In this document: in pieces, positions 54,656-64,000 of the stretch
How the letters are laid out: every line of letters starts with the position of its first letter
How positions within the stretch are numbered: the first letter of the stretch is position 1
NCBI GenBank assembly: GCA_905221605.1
Contig: CAJNDS010002359.1
Location: forward strand, 243,501-307,500
DNA: 64,000 nucleotides
Origin: Symbiodinium natans
Taxonomy: Eukaryota > Sar > Dinophyceae > Suessiales > Symbiodiniaceae
Direction of reading: 5' to 3'
Translations under genes and position numbers: made by a program
The notes under the pieces: generated by a model
What the model was told of the DNA's origin: nothing
The model's database searches: none
Seen by the model: the letters and a program-made list of their open reading frames with translations, nothing else

Positions 54656-57600
54656 GGAACTGTAAATTTCGAAAACGCGCTAAATGGAGAACTCTCGATT
54701 ATCTGGCGGACGAGCTTCATGATTCATGACCTGACCAAGGCCATCCCGTGTGGATGACGGGCGTTTTGATCTCCCATTCTCCCAGCTCTGCGGATTGCAA
54801 ATCGTTGTGTGGTAAATACCATTGTTTTTTGGCATCGCACCCTCATTTAATCTCCGTCGAACGTTGGGCGAAGGCGTTCGGGCTCTTGTCATCCAGTACG
54901 GAGCGCAGCGGACGATCGGGATGCGGGGCCGTGGGGGTTCGGGGGTGAGGGGCCGCAAGCCGGATAACATTCGGAGACTGGGAAAGGTGGTGAACGGGTT
55001 TAACGACTAGGTAAAAGCTAATCACTAGAAGGCAGATTTGCTGTTTTATGTGCGACGCTCATGTTCTGGGCTTGCAAGGCTTGCACAGACGCATCCTGTT
55101 GTGGACTTCGGACTCAGGCAGCATGACTCGCGGTAACCAGCGCGACCGCGACCGTGAAAGAGCAGCCAACCGCAATGCAGGCAAATGACATTTGAGCTCA
55201 ACAATTTCGTTTACACGTTTGCTGCCTGAAGGTGCGAAGTCAAATTCGACCATCAAAGGCAAAGAAGACACCGCAGTAGCGGTCTCAAACCCAGAGCACG
55301 AGCTTCCTTACCAGACATCCATGCGCTGAGGCGATCATGAGAGAAAAGCAGCGGCTTGCAGAAGAGAAGAAGGCAGAGCCCTGAACACCAGTGCGGAGGT
55401 GAGCGAGCATCCGACCTCTTGAGTGCAGGCTGCTGAGAGTTCGGGCGGAGGCGGAGGCAAAAGCAAATAACACGTGGCAGGTCTTGGCCTGAGTCGCATC
55501 TTTGCACAAAGTGGCCATGCAAGGCAATGAGTGGCAACGCTCAGCACACCCAGGATGGAACGAGCTTTGAGCTTCGAGATGCTGCAAGATGCTGCAAGAT
55601 GCTGCAAGATGCTGCAAGATGCTGCAAGCCTTTTAAGACCTCCATCTGGGAGCAAGGGACATATGCAGTACAGTGGCTGTCTCTGTAAATCAGGCGGTGC
55701 AATGCCATGCTTGAGCTTGGGCTGCGCACTGCTGCGCCCAGCACAAAAACTGACATGATAGACACGAGAAAAAGATGAAAAAGCTGCCGCCATCTGCCAC
55801 ATTTACCTCTTGCCTGCAGCGCACATGTGATGGCATTGATGGCAGCTTGGAAGATGGTTTCGAACTGAAGGGAGTTCCATCTGGATTCTGGGCTCAAGTG
55901 CAGCTGTCAAGGCCTCAAAGCACCGAATCTTGTCCGCAGAGGTCCGCGAAAACAAGTCCGAACTCACAAGCTGTGCTTTTCCTGCATCGTAAGGACAACA
56001 AGACTGGCCAACATGTTCATGCCGGAGAGATTCAAAGCTGGGTCTTACTTACCAACATGGCTTTCCCATGCCTTGGCTTTTGAGTGTTTAAGGAGTACCA
56101 TCGCACATTGCGACAAAAGAGAAGTGAAGAGTTGCGCGAACCCCCGGTCAGTTTCTGCAAGTTGCTACTCCTCTGTTGGATGCTATGTAAAAGTGTGTGT
56201 GTGTGTGTAACAGACTATAACACAGCCAAGGTCGATGAAACAGGTCGCTGGCTCTTTTGGAGGGTTGTATGCCTTTGCCTTACAGCGCTTGGCGGCTTAG
56301 CCGTCTTGAATCGAAGCACTTCTGATGCCACAAGCTGGCCTGAAAGCGAGGCTGTCATTCACCTCCTGCAATACTTCGACATCTGGACGCACCGCAGCTA
56401 CAATGTAAATACAAAGTACGTGCTCAAGCAGCACGATTAAGGGAATTGTAGCTGAGGCTGCTTGCTCTCATGGTCGGCGCCTACTTCATTTACAGGCATC
56501 GCGATATCTAAGCTTGTCTTCGCACACCAGTCTTGCTTCAGTTCTTGGATCTCACTTGTGCCAGACAAATTGCGGACAACTGGAGCAAGGTTTGGCTTGC
56601 CTTCAACCAGGACCGCGCTTTTTCGATCTAAAGACCACGAATCAATGCGAAAACCGATTGAAAAAACAACCCACTTGATCCAATCCATTTTAAAAATGTT
56701 TTTCATCTTCTTCCCACCCTATGCTTTGGTTGAACCAGTACTTCAAGTTCCTCTCCTTGGATTTCAGCCCGGGGGTTCGTCCATGACAAGTTCGCACTCA
56801 CGGATGCTCGTCACCTCGCCATGTCCCTCCGCATGCCTTCCACACACCGTCATTGCTGGAACCTGCTAGAGCAAGAAATGCAGAGCACTAAACTGGCTGA
56901 ACCATGTTACGGAACGTACAAACCTGTGAGCTGGACCTCCCTTGACCTCAAACGTGCTCGCAGGGATGGGTCTTGATAGGTTTGAACGGTTTATACGTTG
57001 ACTGTGAAGGCCGACTTTTGTTGAATATCATGGGTTGCAATGCTTCTGGATCTTGTGACAGGACGCTGCAGAACCTGTCAGCAACACGAACCATTCAGTC
57101 AGCAAGGCACCAAAGTCCAAGGGGACCCTTGGCTGCCTTTCTGAAGGGTAGGGGGCTAGAGTCGGCTAGAGATATCGGGAGACTCACTGCATCTCACTGC
57201 TAAATCGGCTGGTTGGAGCCTGTTTGAGCCCAGGAAGAAAGCGCAAGGTCGAGCGGAATGACGAGCCAGAAGTGAATTCAGTAGGCTCAGTAGATGGCAC
57301 CGAGAGGTTTGTGTCACGCGTCAGGCCAACGCTGAGTGTCAGCCTGCTATGAGAGACTGAGTCGAAAGCCGAAAGCCCCTTGCGCCAAAGACCGGCGACA
57401 AGAATGACGGTAGCTTTCCGTACCTGGGAAGATTGAGTTGTAGAGGCAGTATCAATGATAGCCGAGTGCTTGCATAGTCTGTGCTCTAAAGCTGTCTGTA
57501 TCGAGCTTTGCAAATTCGCGAGCCACCACGAGACACCTTTCTAGAAACTGCCCGGAAGAGCAGAAAGTTGCAGGCTTTCTGTGTGCTTGGTCCTGTCATG

Positions 57601-58140
57601 TCCTGTCCAGTTGCAACTTGCCCAGCTCATGCACGCCAGAAGAAAGCGGGTCCTCTTCATGGTCGTGTCAATATCTGGAAGTGCAGCTGCAGATGGCTTC
57701 AACAAGAAGCGCCCCGATTATACCACAGCTTGAAGACCTCAGAGTTTGGCGCGAAACAGCAACACTACTCTAGATCAGTATGCTGCCTCAGACACCAGTA
57801 AAGAGATCATGTAGCGCCGGCAGGCCGATCTCTGGCCTCGAGTGACTCTATTTAGCCTCTAGTCAATTTTTGTATCTTTTTCCTTGTAATTAGCCCATGG
57901 CGTGTGGCTGCTTCGAAGGATTGCAGCAAAGGTGCCAAAGTCACCACGCACTGACCAACCGCGCATTTACGTTTTTTGTCAGTCAGGCTGCGAGGCATTT
58001 TGGGTGCGTTTCAGGCGCCTGGCAACTATGGCGAGGACGGAATGATACCAAAGCAGACACTCCAATTCTGTCAGTATTCCTCTGCTGCTGTGGCAACTGG
58101 ATAGCTGCAAAGCTGCATGCTTTCATCAATTTGGGCCATC
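54656..58140. other. Mostly unassigned; weak exon candidates
   Basis: No gene could be rebuilt. A + frame at about 56214-56440 reads VDETGRWLFWRVVCLCLTAL, then SWPESEAVIHLLQYFDIW, ending with TAA; it has one possible membrane segment and no known family. Other short frames at 55775-56080 and 57897-58060 lack signals. A small decamer repeat is annotated separately. Confidence 0.3.
55573..55628 (+). repeat. 10-bp repeat AGATGCTGCA (5 copies)
   Basis: Five perfect, adjacent copies of AGATGCTGCA sit in otherwise non-repetitive sequence. This is one more array in the window whose unit is exactly 10 bp. Confidence 0.95.
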
Positions 58141-61100
58141 AAGCCGGAAGCTGTCGATTTGCAGGAACGGGAGGCTTTTGAACGCACCGTCGACTTTCTC
58201 CTTTCCGTGCCGCTTCTGAAGAAGCAGCGCCTCGCTGAGTCAAGGAGTGAGAAATGTGCGCAGGGCTTGTAAAACAATGTAAGACATGTGTGTGAGAAGG
58301 TGCATCGGTCACTGTGACAGTGACAGAGCCAAGGTTGCCCAAGGCTGAACTGCCCAAGGTTGCTCAGCAACTCACCCGGAGGCTCATGTTTTCTTAATCT
58401 TGCCCATGGAGCAATATGCAGCAATGGATCTGGCACCTGGTCCAGGAGTTGACGTGCTCTGATACTGTTTGCAGCAGTAAGCTGGTCGTAGTTGGGTGGC
58501 ACAATGGTGTACGCTGTGTATTTTTCGTGTGGTCAAACTTGCCAACTTTTCATGCGTTAACCGTCAGACAAATCGGCGCATGTGGCAGTTGCCTGTTTGA
58601 TGTCTGGCACGGATGAAAGAGCATATTCCGTTCGTACCCGTTCTCATTGAATGCTCTGCAATGTCCTGTCTTCTTATTGAGTGACGCCCTTGGCGGCTCC
58701 CTGATTCTCCGCTGCTAAGGCTTCCTGTTTGTGTTGCTGTCGAAGCGCTCACTTTGCGGAACCAAGCGCGTGTACAGTAGAACAGCATTCAGAGAATCGT
58801 GTCGGCATTCAACATGAAGAAACGCGCGATCATTGCGCCAGTGAAGCGACCCACCGTCAGAGCAAGTTCGAGCATTTATGTGCGTTGTGAAGAAAACAGA
58901 TGCTCAGGGTATGGCAGCCAGGGCAGATCCTCGTGAGCAACCGCGATGAATTTGGAAGTCGTGCGGACTTGTGAATGCTGCGGGCACAAGCTGCGGGCAG
59001 AAGCTGCAGCCATGCCCTTGCAAATCCAAGGACAAGGTGAGATGGGATTCTTCGCCGCAGTTAGATCGATTAGAATCATTCTTAACTATGAGGCTTGCAA
59101 CAAGGTGACACAGCTTCCCTGGTCTGGTTACCGTGCGTGTGACCACATAACCTTTCCCTTCCAACATACCTCTGCATGATTCGTAGCTGGCCGTTGCGAC
59201 ACTGCTCCCTACCTGATAAGAATCAGAGGCAAAGCGCTTTTCCTGATAGAAAGTGGCGAAGCTGAAGTCGTCACCTGCTGCGGGCTTAGGGACAGGCGAT
59301 TTGAACTGTCCGCATTTCGTTGGTGCCGTGCCCCGGGATGCCACATGGCATGTGCGGCGCTGCGGCATGACCAGCACACATCTTTGACACATCTTTGACA
59401 CCAGGTCAAAAGCCTGGAGCTCCAGAAGTTGTGCGCGCTACGCTTCTTGCCGGAGACTACTTTGGCGGCCACACGCTGATCACTGAGCGCATCTTGACCC
59501 AAAGTCAGCATGTCATGGGTTTCATGTAGCATGGACTTGCCGGCAGTGCACAGCTGTTCCTCCGCGAGTCTTTGTCAATTGCTGCTGCTGCTCCTGCTTC
59601 TGCCATGCTTGCGATAAGGTGCCAATGCCAGCATCTCAGTTGCCAGTCGACATTGACCGGAGGGCGGCCTACCGTTCGGCTCCTCTCTCCCCCTCAGGCC
59701 GTAACATAATCTCGGCATCACCCGTGTGTAATGGATTGGATGCCAGCTCTGGGCGCCCGAAGATTTTCAGGATCGGTTTCCTGTCTCAAGGATGTTGCTG
59801 CCCGCTGCTGGTAGGCTCATCTCGCTTTCGCCCGGGGTCTTGCTTGCCATTCCTTGTGGTTAGAGACTTCAAACGGTGGAACGCAAGGTCAACATGCACA
59901 CAATTGTGGCATGAAAGTGGTAGAACTTCAGGCACTTTGAGTGTGTCACTCCCGGCCTATAACTGCATTCACCAAGTGTACAGGCCCTTTTAGAGGTTTC
60001 ATTCTCGCGCTGCAATATCAGCACGGCAACAGCACAGTTATGCGCAGTTCATGACATCCACCCGCTGTTGGTATTTAGAAACGTTTGAAGACTGCTTTCT
60101 GTAAGGTCGCCACAATTGTTGCGAGCCGCAAGAGCAGCCTTGTGCCGAAATTGCATATAAATCGGTGGCATGTCCTCCCTCGTGCTGCTAGCTGCTAGTG
60201 CCTGCTAGCACACAGATTTCGGCATCTCAGGTCACGCTGTCGCTGTCAAGAGACCGCTTTGAAACTCTTGGCCTGCGACGATGGTGGCCTGCCAATTTGC
60301 CATTGTGCTATGTGCCATCCCGCTGCCTTATCTGCCTTGCATGCCAAGGTTACAGTTTCCAAAGAGACCAGCCATCTACAACTCGCCTCAGGAGATCCGC
60401 AAGAGTTGTATGCAAGTTCTTTGGGGGCGCTTGCAAGCTAGGACCTCACGAGTGTATGAGAGTATCTGAGAGGATAAGTCCGAGAGAGAAGAAGTATATG
60501 GTACCGAGTGACAAGATGTGACGTATGAATGGTTTCTCAGGATGATGGTCAACTCTGTACCCAGTTTCTTAGTTTCTTAGTTTTGTTATAGCTCGCACAG
60601 GAGGTTGGCGGAGCGGAGATGAAGGACATTCCAAAGCTGCCCCCGAACGAACTACTCTTCGTCTGCAAGGCGAAGAGCTGCTTCATGATCTTCATGCATT
60701 AAATAACGGTTGTCAGAACGTGCAAGAATGCACGTCTGACCTGCAGGCTATCAGTGAGAATGCCAACCTTCGATCCTTTGATGCAAACGAGATTGCTTTC
60801 CGAAGCAGTCGCAGACATCACATCGAAACACATGGGTTGCCATCACGCTGATGCAACATTGCAGTGTGCGAGGTCGTTGCACGGATAAGAGTGCCTATGT
60901 TTGCAACTGCCGAGGAGCGTTACTTGCTGCGAGTGAGGACAAATTGAAAGAGCTGGCTGCTGGTGCAGCAGCCATCTCAGCTGCCTTCGAGCACATGTGC
61001 AGAAAAAAGCCCTAGAATCATGTTTATTGGTGGCCCAGGTATTGAAAACTTACAAAAAGGGCGATACGATCGTGCAACTTGGCAGTCAATTGAGTCAAGT

Positions 61101-61480
61101 CGCTACGCAGCCGCTACTGGTTGAGCCGTCGTTGGCCTGGACTTCCAATCGCCTTGACCATCTCGTTCTCCGAGTCCAAGTCTGCAGGCATCGCCTTCTG
61201 AGAGGGGAATTGGTTCGCGGTTCTTGAACACGTGCTGGATTGCAATCACTGAGCAGCTGCTGAGTGGAATGCTCCCACTTCTTCATTGGTCAGTTTCCAT
61301 CCAGTGTTCTATACGCTGTCTTCCATCATCTTTCACAACCTTTCAAACATGTTGTTTCAGATTGCATGGTTCACTTCTGCGGCTTCTGTGTGTTCAGCGA
61401 TTGAGAAGCTGAGGGAAACAGGACAGCATGTTCGACAGCTGTACATTGTCAAGTCCGGCATAGTCAGTGCAACTTAGCCA
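58141..61480 (+). CDS. Cyclic-nucleotide-binding-domain protein (two domains, partial)
   Basis: Short + strand exons after AG match the cNMP-binding fold of PKA regulatory subunits and cGMP-dependent kinases. Domain 1: FERTVDFLLSVPLLKK (58141-58225, the lead helix), GKALFLIESGEAEVV (about 59227-59275), VRATLLAGDYFGGHTLI (59405-59505) and VTLSLSRDRFETLG (60231-~60275, the last helix). Domain 2: VLKTYKKGDTIVQLG (61039-~61083) and GQHVRQLYIVKSGIVSA (about 61422-61470). Such domains bind cAMP or cGMP and relieve kinase inhibition. In domain 1 the phosphate-binding cassette reads FGGHTLI where active sites normally have FGE-x-AL, so the ribose-binding Glu is replaced by Gly, and no PRAAT-type segment was found; ligand binding is therefore doubtful. 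No kinase domain is visible before the window's right part. Intermediate exons and both ends are unassigned. Confidence 0.65.
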
Positions 61481-63365
61481 GCAGCACAGGGTTTTTACTT
61501 CAAGATCTTTTTTGATTCCGTCTGAGGAGTTTTGAAGCTCACTTGAGAAGGCCTGAGCCAGAGCTGGACTCCACTAAGGTGGTTGTAGACACTTCGGCCA
61601 CGTCCGGTGGGCGTCAGTCAGCAGCATGGTGGCAAAAGAAGTGTTGCGCTTAGAGCGACGTTGGCAATGATGGCACAGTACCATGAAGCTGAGGCAGAAG
61701 CTGCTGTTGCAAGCTCGACGATGACAGAGCGACTGCTTCGAAAGCAGAACTTCCTCGCCCAACTGCAGCGCAAAGAGCTGCTGGGATGAGAGATATTGAG
61801 CTAGATGTTGCTAGTTTCGGATGTCCTCCAGAGCTAGCTTTGGGCGTTCTCCCCCTTTGCTCAATCTGCTGCGGATTCCAAAGCTTCCCTAGACGGTTCG
61901 AGGCAGCTGTCTTGGGCTGCGCTCGGTTGCATGGGTTTAACTCCTTGCCAAGGGCTTCTACTGTGACAGCATCTTTGTTCGCACGGGGCCCAGAGAGTTT
62001 CCGAAGCCTGTGGGTGTGACAAAGGTTTCGAAATCATGCCTGGGTAGATTCTGGTTAGTGGATTCTCCCAACATAGTGTCCGGGGTTCCTGCTTGGGGCA
62101 TCAGGTTGGCGCTGCTCAGAAGACTGACCTCCATCAAGGCATTCGGGCAAGAGATACGCGTTTTCAGTGTTGAATCAACCCCTTTAAATTCTTTATTGTG
62201 TGCTGCAGGTGGGAGAGCCCAGCCCCGGCAGGGCCCTGCAGGCGCCTCTGCAGGTGGCCCAAGGCAGCAGGTCCTCCGTCGCCTCAGTGGCGTCCCTGCA
62301 GGGCCTGGAGGCACCATTCTTTTTCGGAGTTCGTCTGTGTTTACCTGTCTTTGTCTGTCTGTGACTCTGTCTGTCAAATGTTGTTTGGGTGGTGCCTGCT
62401 CTGTTACCAAGAGTCTTCAAGAGGAAGGGAGGCATCCGCCCAGTTTAACTGGATGTTCAGCGAAGAGGGTTGCACCTGATTCATTTGTGATAAGTTGTCA
62501 TGCATGTTCCTTAGGGTGGATGCACGTGTGTGTTCCAGGAAGTTGCTGGGTTGATCTTCATATCATTACCGGGCTGCCTGCGGCAAAATGTCCGTGCAAA
62601 GATTCTCTCGTTTTTTGTTGCGAGGTGAGAGGTTTGATTGCACATCAGCGGAAGACAAATGTGCGTTGCCGAGCCTCAAAATATCATAGATCTGGAAATC
62701 ATGGGAGAGCGGCTCCTGTGGGATGCGGCCGATTTGAAGTCCTGATGAGCAACAGTCTGCTGGGTTTTGTCAAGGTCTTCGTCCGCAATCTTCTTCGCAT
62801 CTGTCGCCCAAAAAATAGCTTGATTCCATTGCACCCCACTTGCGTGGCCAATGGTAGTGGTCCTCCAGACAAGCACAAGGAAGCTGTCAAGTTGATGCGG
62901 CTCCTTTTTCACGAAGTGATGGGTAAGATCAAGATCAAGGAGTTGACAATTACAGGAGAAGGCATGTTTACTATCAAGAACTGGAACGAGCCAAGCACAA
63001 ACTTGATGCAGCAGGCGTGTTCCGGTCCCCATTGACATGCGAGGGGGCCAATTAAACTCCTTTGGAGATCGGCCAATGATGGTCGATGAGGAATCCGGTC
63101 AGGAGCTCATGTGTTGACCCTTCCCAACAAAGCTGGCTGCGGAAGCTGCATCGAAATCGCCTGTAACTGCGGTGTTAACCATGCCCTTTGAACCTGCAGC
63201 CATCAAACCATGTCTCTTGTTGTCGCACCTCTAGGATCGAACCCTTGTAGTGGCCTCAGCCACAGTTGCTCCTAGAGTTGTTCAAGTGGCGCAGACTCAC
63301 AGTCAGCTCTTCGAAAAATTGTCATAAAACTTTCCACTCCTCCTTCCAATTTAGCAGTGCTTTGC
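61481..63365 (+). other. Unassigned stretch with a 341-codon open + frame
   Basis: One + frame is open from about 62010 to 63035. Most of it is low in protein character (Gly/Pro/Ala-rich at 62210-62310 from CCTGCAGG-type repeats), but the end reads DKHKEAVKLMRLLFHEVMGK and KIKELTITGEGMFTIKNWNE, which looks genuine. A helical piece MAQYHEAEAEAAVASSTMTE lies at about 61667-61730. These could be later exons of the cyclic-nucleotide gene or a separate gene; neither could be shown. Confidence 0.25.
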
Positions 63366-63372
63366 CGCCCAA

Positions 63373-63375
<3 letters not shown>

Positions 63376-63470
<95 letters not shown>

Positions 63471-63571
63471 TGTGTGTGTCTGTGTGTGTCTGTGTGTGTC
63501 TGTGTGTGTCTGTGTGTGTCTGTGTGTGTGTGTGTGTTTGTTTGTTTGTTTGTTTGTTTGTTTGTTTGTTT
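63376..63571 (+). repeat. (GT)n then GTGTGTCT and (TTTG)n microsatellites
   Basis: About 50 GT dinucleotides, then an 8-bp GTGTGTCT array (about 63468-63525), then about 9 copies of TTTG ending TTTGCAG. The frames across it are artefacts. It directly abuts the RNase H sequence. Confidence 0.97.
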
Positions 63572-64000
63572 GCAGAGGTATATGCCATCGTGCTTGCGCT
63601 CCAACTTTCGAAGCAATGCACCATCTATTCTGATTGCAAGTATGCTGTTGATGCAGCCCAAGAGCGCATTGACCACTTGCATAAAGGTTCCCGCCCGCCT
63701 CTCATGAAGCACATGGATTTGTGGGAGGTTTTTGACTTGCTAGTGGCTGATAGGGAGGAGGGTGCGGTGGTCTTCGTTAAGGTCAAAGCACACTTGGATC
63801 TTACATCCGCCCTCCCGCCCTTCCTTGATATGTGTCGTCATTATAACAACTTGGGAAACACGCAGTGCGTAACGCGGAACTTTTCTCGTTCAGCCAGCTG
63901 CTTGTGATGAACGCCAAGCAAGAAGAGATGATTAATGTGGTAAAGCAATACCATGCCTTTTTGATTCAGTGTGCTCGCTTTGAGTTTGCCAAATCAGCAG
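63572..64000 (+). pseudogene. Retroelement RNase H domain, frameshifted, runs off window
   Basis: The + frame AEVYAIVLALQLSKQCTIYS, then DCKYAVDAAQERIDH, LWEVFDLLVADREEG and VVFVKVKAHLD matches type-1 RNase H, the nuclease that removes RNA from RNA-DNA hybrids in retroelements: the catalytic Glu (AEVYA), Asp (YSDCKY) and the late KAH histidine are present. Near 63854 the frame must change to continue with KHAVRNAELFSFSQLLVMNA and ARFEFAKSA, as if one base were missing, so this copy looks inactive. A reverse transcriptase is not visible just upstream, where the microsatellite begins, so the copy is probably 5'-truncated or interrupted. The type of element (LINE or LTR) cannot be fixed from this piece. 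TTTGCAG at the junction could also be a splice acceptor of a domesticated gene. Confidence 0.7.

Overview
The window looks like nuclear DNA of a dinoflagellate, most likely Symbiodiniaceae-like, though the genus cannot be told from sequence alone. The reasons are these. Every gene I recognise lies on the + strand. Genes are cut into many very short exons. Acceptors are almost always AG|G. Most intron donors are GC or GA rather than GT. Introns and intergenic DNA are full of tandem arrays, microsatellites and homopolymers. No rRNA, tRNA, CRISPR array or bacterial-style operon was seen, and no DinoSL spliced-leader relic was recognised.

Layout, left to right. (1) About 1.3-4.8 kb holds a cysteine-rich, N-glycosylation-rich ectodomain followed by two thrombospondin type-1 repeats and one C-terminal membrane segment. 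This is probably one type I surface protein. (2) From 5063 to 14864 lies a gene I could rebuild end to end in frame: 16 exons and 577 residues, with an N-terminal La motif (RNA-binding) joined to a complete PLP-dependent class I/II aminotransferase. Intron 8 is 5.8 kb and consists almost wholly of stacked tandem repeats. (3) About 15-18 kb has only weak exon candidates. (4) From 18.36 to 21.48 kb is a tandem array of ~750-bp units. (5) From 26.46 to 35.15 kb is the helicase core of Prp5/DDX46, a DEAD-box spliceosomal ATPase, with all the usual motifs in about 24 exons. Its C-terminal domain appears only at 49.5-50.3 kb, 14 kb downstream. (6) Between these parts lie candidate exons of a multi-pass membrane protein (42.4-44.2 kb), a 1.1-kb purine-rich stretch with two decamer arrays (45.6-46.74 kb), and a helical charged ORF (47.5-48.0 kb). 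(7) From 50.3 to 58 kb is mostly non-coding: a short-motif cluster, telomere-like repeats, and a large AT-rich foldback inverted repeat centred near 54.33 kb. (8) From 58.1 to 61.5 kb are exons of a protein with at least two cyclic-nucleotide-binding folds. (9) The right edge carries a GT microsatellite and a frameshifted retroelement RNase H domain.

The genes do not form an obvious pathway. The most notable points are the La motif-aminotransferase fusion, the high share of non-GT donors, the recurrence of exactly 10-bp tandem units in several unrelated arrays, and the inverted-repeat element. Exon coordinates rest on reading frame, family motifs and AG acceptors read by eye; donor positions can slide by 1-2 bases because exon and intron ends repeat a G.
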